DNA of 39,207 nucleotides from Streptomyces oceani (GTDB lineage Bacteria; Actinomycetota; Actinomycetes; Streptomycetales; Streptomycetaceae): positions 1 through 39,207 of the forward strand of contig NZ_LJGU01000103.1 in assembly GCF_001751245.1 (NCBI RefSeq), written 5' to 3'. The notes under the pieces were generated by a model. It had not been told where the DNA came from. It did not search any database and saw only the letters and a program-made list of their open reading frames with translations. Shown piece by piece: positions 1-8,216 of this stretch. A program made the translations under genes and the position numbers. Position 1 is the stretch's first letter, and each line of letters begins with the position of its first letter.

Positions 1-699
1 TTCGAGCAGGACCGGGGCGAGGAGAACCCTGGCACGCTGGCGGAGTTCCTGGAACAGGTCGCCCTCGTCGCCGACTCCGACCAGATCCCGGACGAGGACG
101 CGGCGGAGGACGACACCGGCGTGATCACCCTGATGACGCTGCACACCGCCAAGGGCCTGGAGTTCCCGACGGTGTTCCTCACCGGCCTGGAGGACGGCGT
201 GTTCCCGCACCAGCGGGCGCTGGGCCAGCCCAAGGAGCTGGAGGAGGAGCGTCGGCTGGCGTACGTCGGCATCACCCGCGCCCGGGAACGGCTCATGCTC
301 ACCCGCTCGGTGATGCGCAGCGTGTGGGGGAGGCCGCAGTACAACCCGCCGTCCCGGTTCCTGGAGGAGATCCCGGAGGCGTACGTGGAGTGGAAGCGCA
401 CCGGTCCGGCCGCGGGTCCGGCGCCCGCTGCGGGGGGCGGCGCCTCGGCCATGACCGGGACGGCCTCCGGCGGGGCGTCCGGGGCCGGCCGGGGAGCGGC
501 CGGGTTCGCGACCCGGCGCGGCAGCGACCGTCCCGTGGTGTCGCTGTCGGCGGGGGACCGGGTCACACACGACTCCTTCGGCCTGGGCACGGTGGTGGCG
601 GTGAACGGGGCCGGGGACAACGCGGAGGCGACGATCGACTTCGGGGACGAGAAGCCGAAGCGGCTGCTGCTGCGGTACGCACCCGTGCAGAAGCTCTAG
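1..699 (+). CDS. pcrA: ATP-dependent DNA helicase PcrA/UvrD, 3' end (partial)
   Basis: This is the C-terminal 232 residues of a superfamily 1A helicase; the gene begins upstream of the window and is open from base 1. Visible motifs are TLHTAKGLEFPTVFLTG (motif V region) and EEERRLAYVGITRARERL (motif VI, with the arginines that contact ATP). A low-complexity Gly/Ala linker follows, then a C-terminal Tudor-like segment (GDRVTHDSFGLGTVVAV...ATIDFGD) typical of PcrA, which in the family contacts RNA polymerase. The enzyme unwinds DNA 3'-5' in repair and in resolving replication-transcription conflicts. It converges on the CAP-domain gene across a GC-rich hairpin. PcrA rather than UvrD2 or Rep is favoured by the Tudor tail. 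Confidence 0.93.
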   Translation, partial: FEQDRGEENPGTLAEFLEQVALVADSDQIPDEDAAEDDTGVITLMTLHTAKGLEFPTVFLTGLEDGVFPHQRALGQPKELEEERRLAYVGITRARERLMLTRSVMRSVWGRPQYNPPSRFLEEIPEAYVEWKRTGPAAGPAPAAGGGASAMTGTASGGASGAGRGAAGFATRRGSDRPVVSLSAGDRVTHDSFGLGTVVAVNGAGDNAEATIDFGDEKPKRLLLRYAPVQKL

Positions 700-768
700 C
701 CGCGCGACGCGCGCTCCGCAACCAGACGGCTCGCCCGCCACGTCGCACGGCTGCGCACGCGCGCCCAC

Positions 769-799
769 CGGCCCGCGGGGCGCGGGCACCGGCGGGCCG
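769..799. terminator. Bidirectional hairpin between pcrA and the CAP-domain gene
   Basis: CGGCCCGC (769-776) pairs perfectly with GCGGGCCG (792-799) around a 15-nt loop. It lies in the convergent gap between two stop codons. There is no U-tract, as is common for GC-rich actinobacterial terminators. Confidence 0.55.
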
Positions 800-820
800 C
801 GTCGAGGCCGATCGACGGTG

Positions 821-1658
821 TCAGTAGTCGATCGTGATGGCCGCGACGAGCTGACCGTCGTTCCTGACGATGGCAGCGCCCGCCTTCGTCGAGCTGTCGT
901 AGGTGAGTGCGGTCTTGTGCCCCGGGCTTCGGAACCAGGCATCCACCATGGCCTCGGGCGTGGTGTGCGGACCGCCCACGAACAGGACTTCGTGTCCGCA
1001 GTGTTCGAGCGCGCCCTTCGCGAGGCTGGCGGAGGAACAGCGTTCGGCCTGAAGGGCGAGCTCGTCGCTCTCCTTGACCGAGCCGAGCCCCATACCGCCG
1101 CGACGCCGGTTGAGCAGGGATAGGTTGGCGTTCGTCGGCGGACATGGCGGAAGCGCTGTCCGCCGAGCCTGAGTCGTCGGAGGAGTCCGCGGCCTTCTTC
1201 TTGGCCTCCGCAGAACCGGCCCCTTTCTTGGCCCCCGCGGTCGCGGTCTTCTTCCGGGCCTCCGCTGCCGCGGCCTTTCGCTTCCGCTCCGCCTGCTGCT
1301 GCCCCGCCTGTCGCGCGGAGCCCACCGCGCGCTCGCGCGCCGTGCGCTGCTTCTCGGCGTCGCGGGCCAGTTGCTGCTTCTTCGCGCGGTCCGCCCTGTT
1401 GTCCTCAGTAGGTTTCCCTTGGTTGCCCACCGTGTCCGCTTCACCGGCAGCGGAGCTGTGCCGGTCGCCCGACTCGCTCTGGGAGGTCACGGTCACCGCT
1501 GTCACAGTGCCCAGCGCGAGGAGGACACCGGAACCGGCCGCGATCCGGGTACGCAGGGCCGCCGCTCGTCTGCGAGTCCCGCCGTGCGTCCTACGGTGCC
1601 GTGACCTGGTGCTTCCGGTCGTTCTCGGTGTGGTGCTTCGTACGGAGAGAGCGGGCAA
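821..1658 (-). pseudogene. Secreted CAP-domain (SCP/PR1-like) protein, frameshifted
   Basis: The N-terminal part, in the frame starting at TTG 1658, has an Arg-rich cytoplasmic end, one hydrophobic segment (AAGSGVLLALGTVTAVTV), a long Ala/Lys/Glu-rich linker and then MSADERQ. The CAP domain continues in another frame: LSLLNRRRGGMGLGSVKESDEL, then a region ending FRSPGHKTALT...VAAITIDY. Removing one C from the CC near 1121-1124 joins the frames as DERQ-LSLLNRRR, which matches the usual CAP opening helix. A +1 insertion or a sequencing error is therefore likely. CAP proteins of this type are secreted and often peptidoglycan-associated; their biochemical role is poorly known. The N-terminal start is uncertain: TTG is weak and no ribosome-binding site is clear, so a second frameshift upstream is possible. 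Confidence 0.7.
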
Positions 1659-1836
1659 CGGAGCCCATGTCCCGCGTCGTCATCTGTTCGTTATGGCAAC
1701 TCGACGGGTCCCCACGGCAGGTGTGTGACAGTGGGCCACCACGAACTGGTCCTCGGCCCGCACGGTTTCCGGCCGCACCGTCGCCCGAGCGCCGGGGGCT
1801 CACTCGTACGGGTGGGGACGCGCCGTACGCCGTGGT

Positions 1837-1842
1837 TAAGCT
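1837..1842 (+). promoter_or_regulatory. Candidate -10 for the Uma2-family gene
   Basis: TAAGCT fits TANNNT and lies 37 nt before the ATG at 1879, leaving a short leader that contains the GGGAGG ribosome-binding site at 1869-1874. No convincing -35 is visible. Confidence 0.35.
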
Positions 1843-1878
1843 GGCCGCAGGGCCGAGAATCCGGGTATGGGAGGGACA

Positions 1879-2463
1879 ATGACCGCAGAGCCGCTGCCTG
1901 CCTGGGCCTTTCCGCCACCGGACGGCTTCACCGCGCAGGACCTGGACCGGATGCCGCACCTCCCGCCGCACACTGAGCTGATCGACGGGAGCCTGGTCTT
2001 CGTGAGCCCGCAGAAGTATTTCCACTCGCTGGCGGTGGATCTGCTCACCACGACGCTGCGGGAGTGCGCGCCGCGATCCGCCCGGGTGGCACGGGAGATG
2101 GCGGTGACACTGAGCAGGCGCAACCGGCCCGAGCCCGACGTCCTCGTGTTGAGCGCGACGGCGGTGAGCGCGGAAGCGGAAGAGACCGGCTATCACCCCG
2201 AGGACGTGTCCCTGGTGGTGGAGGTGGTCTCCCCGGACTCGGAGGAGCGCGACCGGAAGCGGAAGCCACAGCTGTACGCGGAAGCGGGTATCGAGCACTT
2301 CTGGCGGGTGGAGAAGAGCACGGGACGTCGTCCGGTGGTCTACGTCTACGAGCTGGATCCGGCCTCGGGCGCGTACGTCGCGACGGGCATCCACCATGAC
2401 CAGTTGAAGCTGTCGGTGCCGTTCGCGATCGACATCGACCTCACCCGGATCGACCGGCTGTAG
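1879..2463 (+). CDS. Uma2 family (DUF820) endonuclease-fold protein
   Basis: This 194-residue protein has the DUF820/Uma2 layout, a PD-(D/E)XK nuclease-like fold abundant in Streptomyces and cyanobacteria. The helix-strand opening LPPHTELIDGSLVFVSP is followed by an H-S-L-A-V-D-L-L helix. The acidic strand RPEPDVLVLSA carries the likely metal-binding Asp. LVVEVVSPDSEERDRKRKPQLYAEAGIEHFWRV carries the Glu and a following Lys of the active site. ATG 1879 is chosen because GGGAGG lies just upstream; ATG 1867 in the same frame would add four residues but would sit on that site. No partner methylase is nearby and the biological role is unknown. It converges on the small membrane protein gene. Confidence 0.8.
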   Translation: MTAEPLPAWAFPPPDGFTAQDLDRMPHLPPHTELIDGSLVFVSPQKYFHSLAVDLLTTTLRECAPRSARVAREMAVTLSRRNRPEPDVLVLSATAVSAEAEETGYHPEDVSLVVEVVSPDSEERDRKRKPQLYAEAGIEHFWRVEKSTGRRPVVYVYELDPASGAYVATGIHHDQLKLSVPFAIDIDLTRIDRL

Positions 2464-2511
2464 CGGTCACCGCGCAGCTCTCGTACGCGGGCGGGTAGGC
2501 GTCGCCGCGAT

Positions 2512-2546
2512 AGCCGGGGCCGGCGCCGCGTACGTACGGCCCGGCT
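2512..2546. terminator. Convergent-gap hairpin
   Basis: AGCCGGG (2512-2518) pairs with CCCGGCT (2540-2546) over a GC-rich 21-nt loop. It lies between the stops of the Uma2 gene and the membrane protein gene. Confidence 0.4.
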
Positions 2547-2548
2547 CG

Positions 2549-3094
2549 TCACCCCCTGGGGGCGGGGCGACGGCCGGCCGGGCCGCCGCCTCGTGGGGGG
2601 TGGCCGAAGTACTCGAGTGTCGCCTTTGCCCTGCCCAGCAGGATGCCGCTGAGCAGTACGACCAGGGCGAGCCCGAAACCCCGCATCTGCGTCGTCCAGG
2701 AGTCCGAGCCGGGGTCCCAGCTGAGAATGCCGTTCGGCAGGGCGATGGCCGGCACGGAGAGCAGGGGGAAGTAGGTGGCGATCGCCCCGGTGTGCGAGCG
2801 AGCTCGGCCGCGCAGCATGAGACAGCCGGAACGCAGGATGGTGAGGCCCGTCGCCAGGCCCAGCACGCACAGGAAGAGCGCGAAGACGCCGCCGATGGTC
2901 CGGTTGTCGCCCGGTGCCGCGTCGTTCATCCAGGCCCAGCTCGCGTACAGGCCGTAGCCGCAGCCGCCGGTCATCACCGAGCCGACAAGCAGCGCGTGCA
3001 CCGTGAAAGCGGTGGCGGTCAAGGGTCTCCGGCGCCGGCTGTTCGGTCCGGACGGCCCACCGTCGTAAGGGTTTCGTGGCGCGGGGCTGGCCAT
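2549..3094 (-). CDS. Small integral membrane protein, unknown function
   Basis: This 181-residue protein has four predicted membrane segments. They are near FTVHALLVGSVMTGGCGYGLYA, IGGVFALFLCVLGLATGLTIL, YFPLLSVPAIALPNGIL and GFGLALVVLLSGILLG. The cytoplasmic end is rich in Arg, Pro and Ser (NSRRRRPLTATAF), and the tail is Gly/Pro/Arg rich. ATG 3094 is chosen over longer in-frame extensions because GGAG lies 6 nt upstream and the extension has poor codon use. No family was recognised with confidence. It is divergent from the XRE-regulator operon across 270 bp. Confidence 0.7.
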   Translation of the reverse strand: MASPAPRNPYDGGPSGPNSRRRRPLTATAFTVHALLVGSVMTGGCGYGLYASWAWMNDAAPGDNRTIGGVFALFLCVLGLATGLTILRSGCLMLRGRARSHTGAIATYFPLLSVPAIALPNGILSWDPGSDSWTTQMRGFGLALVVLLSGILLGRAKATLEYFGHPPRGGGPAGRRPAPRG

Positions 3095-3364
3095 GATGGC
3101 TCCTGTCTTCGATGGGCGCGTGGTCGGTGGGCCGAGGACTCCGCAGCCGCGCCATGCCGCGCGATTCGCACTGCTACACGCCTCGATGACGCAGCCGGTT
3201 CTGACCAATCGTGGGGAATGTGTGTGGGGTTGGTTAACAGCGGAGCTCAGTGACCCTATGGCCGTGGGCACTGGCGGACGGAACGGCCCCAGACCGGCTC
3301 CGCGCCCTCTTGGAACCACATCGCCATGTTGCGTACACGCTTCTAGATGTAGTACTTCTTATAC

Positions 3365-3616
3365 ATGAGCGAGCAGGTGCACAATCGGTTGGCCATGGTG
3401 CGAGCGGAGCGGAAAGTGTCCCGTCAGCGCCTGGCCGAGGCGGTCGGTGCCCACTACCAGACCATCGGGTACATCGAGCGCGGCCAGTACAACCCCAGCC
3501 TGGCCCTGGCCCTGCGCATCGCCGCCCACTTCGAGCTGCCGGTGGAAGCGCTGTTCGCGCTGGAACCCTTCCGGCCGCTCACCGACGAGGTATACGGAAG
3601 GAAGCCGGCATCATGA
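3365..3616 (+). CDS. Short XRE-family DNA-binding regulator
   Basis: This 83-residue protein is almost entirely one Cro/C1-type helix-turn-helix domain: NRLAMVRAERKVSRQRLAEAVGAHYQTIGYIERGQYNPSLALALRIAAHFELPVEALF. Stand-alone proteins of this size are common next to genes for small membrane proteins in Gram-positive bacteria. Its stop overlaps the next ATG (ATGA, 3613-3616), so the two are translationally coupled and probably act together. There is no Shine-Dalgarno sequence before ATG 3365; the upstream stretch is unusually AT-rich and contains an ATGTA...TACAT inverted repeat (3347-3351 and 3361-3365), which may be an operator. Autoregulation is an inference. Confidence 0.85.
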   Translation: MSEQVHNRLAMVRAERKVSRQRLAEAVGAHYQTIGYIERGQYNPSLALALRIAAHFELPVEALFALEPFRPLTDEVYGRKPAS

Positions 3617-4179
3617 CGGGGAACGACGCACCGCGGATCACCGCACGCGACCGCTGGACGTACCAGAGCATGAACGACCCACGGGCCCGGCGTATGTGCG
3701 CCACCCGCGCGCGACGGGTCCAGGCGGTCCTCGCGCACCTCGCGCTGACGGCTGTCGCCACGACCAGCGGCACGCTGCTGGTGGCGACCGGCCAACTGTG
3801 GTGGTGCCTGCCGCTGTTCGCCGCGCTGCTCCTCTGGATGCCGGTGACCGGCATGCTCAACGCCGTCACCCGCGGACTGCTCGAACTGCGTCCCCGGATG
3901 CTCGACGAGCGACAGGCCGCCGAACGGGCAGTGGTGCTGGCTCTCGCACACCGCGGCAGCCTGCTGGTGATGGTCGCCGCCCTCGGCGCTTTCGGCGGCG
4001 CGCACTGGGCCGGCGCCGAACTGTCCGGGGCGGCGCTGCCGCTCGCGGTGACCGTGCTGGCCGTCGCCCTGACCCACTGGCTGTTGCCGCTCTGGATCGC
4101 CGCCTGGCGGGTGCCGGACGAGCCGGCGGACGAGGAGTGGGGCGAGCACGCCGAGCCGCACGCCCCCGCGGTGGCGTAA
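3613..4179 (+). CDS. Membrane protein coupled to the XRE regulator
   Basis: This 188-residue protein has four hydrophobic segments in two pairs: VLAHLALTAVATTSGTLLVATGQ and WCLPLFAALLLWMPVTGML, then LLVMVAALGAFGGAHWAG and ALPLAVTVLAVALTHWLLPLWIAAW. A charged loop (LELRPRMLDERQAAER) separates them, and the tail is acidic with His and Ala. It overlaps the regulator gene by 4 nt. The arrangement resembles small regulator/membrane-protein pairs thought to sense membrane or environmental signals, but no specific function can be assigned. An overlapping pair of hairpins follows the stop codon. Confidence 0.75.
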   Translation: MTGNDAPRITARDRWTYQSMNDPRARRMCATRARRVQAVLAHLALTAVATTSGTLLVATGQLWWCLPLFAALLLWMPVTGMLNAVTRGLLELRPRMLDERQAAERAVVLALAHRGSLLVMVAALGAFGGAHWAGAELSGAALPLAVTVLAVALTHWLLPLWIAAWRVPDEPADEEWGEHAEPHAPAVA

Positions 4180-4190
4180 CCCCGCCCGCA

Positions 4191-4250
4191 CGGCTCCCGT
4201 ACGCGGCCCCGGTCCGTACGGGAGCCGGTGTCCCGCCGCGTACGGACCGG
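4191..4250. terminator. Two overlapping, mutually exclusive hairpins
   Basis: CGGCTCCCGTACG (4191-4203) pairs perfectly with CGTACGGGAGCCG (4215-4227). The alternative stem is CCGGTCCGTACG (4209-4220) with CGTACGGACCGG (4239-4250). The two compete for the central CGTACG. The site lies between convergent genes and most likely terminates from both sides. Confidence 0.65.
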
Positions 4251-4283
4251 AGCGCCGCCCCGGTGCCGTGGCCAACGCGCCGG

Positions 4284-4841
4284 TCAGCCCATGCTCTTGG
4301 ACCCGTCCAGGGACTCCCGGAGGATGTCGGCGTGACCGGCGTGCTGAGCGGTCTCCGCGATGATGTGCATCAACACCCGGCGGGCCGACCACCGCGCCCC
4401 GGACTCGAACCACGGGGCCTCCGGCAGCGGCTGGGTGGTGTCCAGGTCGGGCAGGGTGGTGACCAACTCGTCGGTCCTCCGCGCCACGTCCGCGTAGTGG
4501 TCCAGCACTCCGGCCAGCGTCTCGCCGGACAGCATCCGGAACTCCGCCGCCCGAGCGGCCCAGTCCTCCTCGGTCATGGTGCTGAAGTCCCCCATGGCGG
4601 AGGGGCCGTTCAGGATGAAGTTCGCCCAGCCCTGCTCGACCGAGGCGACATGCTTGATCAGTCCGCCCAGGCACAGTTCGCTGGCGGTGCTTCGCGTCCC
4701 CACCTGCTCGTCGGTGAGGTCACGGGTGGTGAAGCGCAGGAAGTGCCGGTGTTTGGCCAGGGCCTCCAGCCATTCGGCACGCTCGCCCGAAGCACGCTCG
4801 GACCCGCTGGGAGTGTCAGTGGTGGGCTTGTCAACGGTCAT
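4284..4841 (-). CDS. DinB-like / DUF664 family protein
   Basis: This 185-residue protein has the DinB-like four-helix layout used by DUF664 and mycothiol-dependent enzymes. Three histidines stand at the usual metal positions: GGLIKHVASVEQGW in helix 2, GVLDHYADV in the middle, and MHIIAETAQHAGHADILRE near the end. The last motif is the DUF664 signature (HxxxxxxxHxGHxDxLRE). Family members are often annotated as DinB or mycothiol transferases; the reaction of this one is unknown. ATG 4841 follows a weak AAGGCGG site. A dyad CTGCGG-N11-CCGCAG lies about 65-85 nt upstream. Confidence 0.85.
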   Translation of the reverse strand: MTVDKPTTDTPSGSERASGERAEWLEALAKHRHFLRFTTRDLTDEQVGTRSTASELCLGGLIKHVASVEQGWANFILNGPSAMGDFSTMTEEDWAARAAEFRMLSGETLAGVLDHYADVARRTDELVTTLPDLDTTQPLPEAPWFESGARWSARRVLMHIIAETAQHAGHADILRESLDGSKSMG

Positions 4842-4903
4842 GGCAGCCGCCTTACGGGTTCTGGTTCCGGTTTCCCCTCGGTCAGAAACCACGTTAGGAA
4901 CCA

Positions 4904-4926
4904 CTGCGGTCAGATTCTGTCCGCAG
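4904..4926. promoter_or_regulatory. Dyad upstream of the DUF664 gene
   Basis: CTGCGG (4904-4909) and CCGCAG (4921-4926) form an inverted repeat with an 11-nt AT-richer centre. Its location 63-85 nt before the DUF664 start suits an operator. No regulator is identified. Confidence 0.3.
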
Positions 4927-4989
4927 CGGTCGTGTCGTAGCCATGGCGAACGGAGAGCGGATGTCCATGTGCCCGCCCGAGGCCACGCA

Positions 4990-5044
4990 CGAGGACCCCC
5001 GGTGCGGTGTCGCCCAGACGGCTCCACCGCACCGGAGGTCCTCG
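4990..5044 (-). terminator. Strong terminator of the beta-propeller gene
   Basis: A 20-bp stem (4990-5009 with 5025-5044) has one mismatch and a 15-nt loop. It lies 48 nt past the stop codon of the minus-strand beta-propeller gene. Confidence 0.75.
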
Positions 5045-5091
5045 CTCCGTACCGCCTCACGAGCCTCAGCAACGCGGGTCGGCGAGTGCGC

Positions 5092-6312
5092 CTACTTGGT
5101 GGCGTAGCTCAGCACGGCCCCACGCCGGAAGTTGGCGTCGCCCTGGGTGCCGAGCTCGATCACCCCCGCGCTCCACACCTTGTCCTCGCCAGGCACCTTG
5201 ACCATCATCTCCGGCCAGAACTTCTGCTTCTCGTCGACCTCCCGGACCTCGCCCGTACGGCCGGGCACCGGCTTGTGCTCGCCGATCTCCCGGACCTCTC
5301 CGTCCTTCGTCAGATGCCAGGAGTCGTTGTCGTCCAGCAGCAGGCCGCCGTTCCCGTCGGACGCGGCGATCCCGTCCACCCCCACTCGGCTGGTCGCTTC
5401 CTCGGGCATCCGCTGCCACTTGTCGCCGTTCCAGCGCAGCAGGATGTTCTCCGCGTCCGGCTCCGGAGTGGTCTCACCGTGGTTGAAGGTGTGCTCGCCG
5501 AGCGCCCACACCTCGTTCTCGGACACCGGGACCACCGTCTCCAGATAGGCGTCCTCCTCCGGGGGCCTCGGCTTGGGGAACCGGTACTCCGGGGTGTCGA
5601 TGAGCTTCCACGACTCGCCGTCCCACCGCATCGCCGCGGGCTGGGACAGTGTCTCGCCCTTCTGGTCATCCTGGCTGCCGACGGCCCACACCTGGTCCGC
5701 TCCCGCGTTGCCCAACGTGTTGGCGTCGGCCGGCAGTTTGGTCTTGGTCCAGCCCTCGCCGTCCCAGTGGCTGGCCGCCGAGTCGCCGTGCAGCGCCCAC
5801 ACGTCGTCCGAGCCGACGACGGCCACGGACACGACGCCCGCGGAGCCCGCGGGCCGCGGGACCTTCCGCCACCGCTCGCCGTCGTAGCGGTAGACGAAGG
5901 GAGCGGACTCCGCGTTGTCCGCCCGCTCGCCGAACAGCCACACGTTGTCCGGACCGGAAGCCTCGATGCCGGTCAGACTGGTGTCCTTGCCCTCGATCTC
6001 CGCGGGCAGTTCGCTCTTCTTCCAGCCCTTCCCGGAACCGTGCAGCAGCACGGGAGCGAGTGCGGTCTCCTCGCTGTCCTCGCCTATCGCCCACCCCTCG
6101 GTGCCGGACACCGGGGCGACATCGGTCAGTTTGGCGTCCAGCGACTCGCTGTAGTGCTCGACCTGCCAACTCGAGGCTGCATTCTCCGGCTCGTCCTGGC
6201 CGCCGCCCCCGTCCGACTCGTCGCCGATGGCTATCTGGGCTGCCGTCACGGTCAGCGCTACGGCGGCAACAGCGGTCACACCCTGCCGGTAGCGCCTCTT
6301 TTTCGGAGACAT
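5092..6312 (-). CDS. Secreted beta-propeller-like protein
   Basis: This 406-residue protein starts at ATG 6312, preceded by an excellent AGGGGGAA site. It has an Arg/Lys-rich N terminus and one hydrophobic segment (GVTAVAAVALTVTAAQIAIG), giving a signal peptide or anchor without a lipobox. After an acidic Gly-rich linker comes a series of repeats of about 45-60 residues, each with a D-x-VW motif: GTEGWAIGE, PDNVWLFGE, SDDVWALHG, ADQVWAVGS, ENEVWALGE and EDKVWSAGV, alternating with WDG/YDGxxW strands. This suggests a six- or seven-bladed propeller. Streptomycetes encode many such secreted proteins of unknown function. It is transcribed alone, with a strong terminator behind it. Confidence 0.75.
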   Translation of the reverse strand: MSPKKRRYRQGVTAVAAVALTVTAAQIAIGDESDGGGGQDEPENAASSWQVEHYSESLDAKLTDVAPVSGTEGWAIGEDSEETALAPVLLHGSGKGWKKSELPAEIEGKDTSLTGIEASGPDNVWLFGERADNAESAPFVYRYDGERWRKVPRPAGSAGVVSVAVVGSDDVWALHGDSAASHWDGEGWTKTKLPADANTLGNAGADQVWAVGSQDDQKGETLSQPAAMRWDGESWKLIDTPEYRFPKPRPPEEDAYLETVVPVSENEVWALGEHTFNHGETTPEPDAENILLRWNGDKWQRMPEEATSRVGVDGIAASDGNGGLLLDDNDSWHLTKDGEVREIGEHKPVPGRTGEVREVDEKQKFWPEMMVKVPGEDKVWSAGVIELGTQGDANFRRGAVLSYATK

Positions 6313-6544
6313 CAGTTCCCCCTGGAACTCGGTTCGCTCAGTCACGTTCCGTCGACCATCGCCAGGCCAAGTCACGGCCGGCGCCGACGGAGATGACCAA
6401 GCATGCAACATGCGGCGGTACTTCGTCCCGTCCCGAAAGAGATCGATTTCATGACGGCGAGCGCCGCGTACGGCACCCCTCGTCTCCGGTGCCGGTTTCA
6501 CCTGGTCCTCCGGTGCACGAAGCGCTTCGGATCGCCGTCCCCGA

Positions 6545-6772
6545 TCAGCTTCTTCCGCGGCCCTCCGGGGGCTTCACCCTCCGGTACAGCTGCGGCAGCG
6601 CTTGTCCAGGGCCGTCCAGCGCAGCCCGAGGGGCGTCCAGTTTGGCGCCCGCGTCGCTACGCGCGTCCTCACGTATCGCCTCGGCCGTCGTGGTGACGCG
6701 CCGCCATGCTCGTCCGTCCGGGAACTCGACGGTACGCGCCTCGCCCGGGTGGTGGTCGATGGCCACCACCAC
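6545..6772 (-). CDS. Small hypothetical protein (weak)
   Basis: A 75-residue frame from GTG 6772 reads VVVAIDHHPGEARTVEF, then a charged helical stretch (TTAEAIREDARSDAG). Third codon positions are GC-rich, as in real genes here, and the FPDGRAW stretch reads like protein. There is no clear ribosome-binding site and no recognised family. It would be divergent from the phosphatase gene. Apart from this, 6313-6851 holds only the upstream region of the propeller gene and no other supported feature. Confidence 0.35.
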   Translation of the reverse strand: MVVAIDHHPGEARTVEFPDGRAWRRVTTTAEAIREDARSDAGAKLDAPRAALDGPGQALPQLYRRVKPPEGRGRS

Positions 6773-6851
6773 GTCACCGCGCGCCCTAGCCGCATCACGG
6801 GAGCCGATACGTGTATGGGTGGAAGCCCACTCCCGTGCAGGACGGAAAGGT

Positions 6852-8153
6852 ATGAGCGCGCACAGCACTCCTCCCGGTGAGGAACCAGAGCACCAGGACT
6901 CCGCCGGGGAGCGGGGGCGGGAACGGGCAGCGATGTTCCGTACGCTCCTGACCAGCAGCCATCTGTCGACCCTGGAACAACTTCCGGAACTGGTGAACCG
7001 GTACGCCGCCCCGGTCGGGCTGCTGGACGTGCTGATCTACCTCGCGGACCTGCAACAGGAGGTGCTGAGCCCGGTCACCGGCGAGGCGTCCGCGGTGCAC
7101 GCGGAGGAGAAACTCAACGTCGACGGGACGGTGGCCGGACGGGCCTTCCAGCACGGGGAGATCCTGCCCGTGTCCCCTTCCGAGGCCGATCGCTGGTGGG
7201 TGCCGTTGCTGGACGGCACCGAGCGGCTGGGGGTGCTGCGTATCACCGCCGCGCAGGTCGACCCCACCACGGTGGTGGACATGCGCGCTCTGGCCAGCCT
7301 GATCGCGCTGATGGTAGTCAGCAAGAGAGACCTCAGCGACTACTACGAACGGCTGGTGCGCCGACGTCGTATGAACGTGGCCGCCGAGATGGAGTGGCGG
7401 CTCATGCCGTCGCGGACCTTCGCCACCGACCGCGTGATGATCAGCGGGGTCATGGAGCCCGCGTACGCGATCAGTGGTGACGCGTTCGACTACGCCGTCG
7501 ACGGCCGCACCGTACACCTCGCCGTCTTCGACGCGATGGGTCACGACACCGCCGCCGGCCTGACGGTCCAGCTCGCGCTGGGAGCGGCTCGTAACGCCCG
7601 CCGGCACGGTGTGGGCCTCGCCGAGTGCTCCGTCGCGGTGGAGGACGCGCTGCGCGATCAGTTCGGGTACCTGCGCTACGTCACCGGCATCATCGCCACG
7701 CTGGACACCGAGACCGGCGCGCTCGAATGGCTCAGCCGCGGCCATCACCCGCCAGTGATCATCCGCAGCCGTGCCACCGTGAACCTGGACTGCCCTCCAG
7801 CACCGCCGATGGGTACGGACCTCACGACGGCCCCCGTCACCGTGTGCCGGCACCAGCTACACCCCGGCGACCGGTTGTTGCTCTACACCGACGGCATCAT
7901 CGAGGCACGCAGCGCCCGCGGCCAGGAGTTCGGTCTCGAACGCTTCACCGACTTCCTCATCCGCCACCAGGTCGACGAACTCCCGGTGCCAGAGACCCTG
8001 CGCCGCCTGGTGCGCCGGCACCTGGAGTTCCACCAGGGGAAGCTGGACGACGACGCCACGGTGCTTCTGCTGGAGTGGCACGGCCCCGCCGGCTACGCCC
8101 CGAGCGAATCCGCGGACCTCGTCGGGTTGCCCCGGGCAGGCGGCGACGCGTGA
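6852..8153 (+). CDS. SpoIIE/RsbU-type PP2C serine phosphatase
   Basis: This 433-residue protein has an N-terminal GAF-like region (about residues 30-170) and a C-terminal SpoIIE-type PP2C domain. Metal-binding and core motifs are intact: ISGDAFDYAVDGRTVHLAVFDAMGHDTAAGL, LEWLSRGHHPPVIIR, GDRLLLYTDGIIEARS and DDDATVLLLEW. Enzymes of this kind dephosphorylate anti-anti-sigma factors in partner-switching pathways. No anti-sigma or STAS gene lies nearby and no kinase domain is fused, so its partner is encoded elsewhere. ATG 6852 follows GGAAAGG. The linker helix LVRRRRMNVAAEMEWRLMPSR between the domains is typical. Confidence 0.9.
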   Translation: MSAHSTPPGEEPEHQDSAGERGRERAAMFRTLLTSSHLSTLEQLPELVNRYAAPVGLLDVLIYLADLQQEVLSPVTGEASAVHAEEKLNVDGTVAGRAFQHGEILPVSPSEADRWWVPLLDGTERLGVLRITAAQVDPTTVVDMRALASLIALMVVSKRDLSDYYERLVRRRRMNVAAEMEWRLMPSRTFATDRVMISGVMEPAYAISGDAFDYAVDGRTVHLAVFDAMGHDTAAGLTVQLALGAARNARRHGVGLAECSVAVEDALRDQFGYLRYVTGIIATLDTETGALEWLSRGHHPPVIIRSRATVNLDCPPAPPMGTDLTTAPVTVCRHQLHPGDRLLLYTDGIIEARSARGQEFGLERFTDFLIRHQVDELPVPETLRRLVRRHLEFHQGKLDDDATVLLLEWHGPAGYAPSESADLVGLPRAGGDA

Positions 8154-8216
8154 CGGCACCGTGGCTGTCCCGCCCCGACACCGGCGGCGTCTGCTCGGCG
8201 GCCCGTACGTACGTGT

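Noticed and set aside
4576..6396. 606-codon plus-strand open frame
   Set aside because: It is antisense to the DUF664 and beta-propeller genes, which have clear motifs, good starts and normal codon bias.
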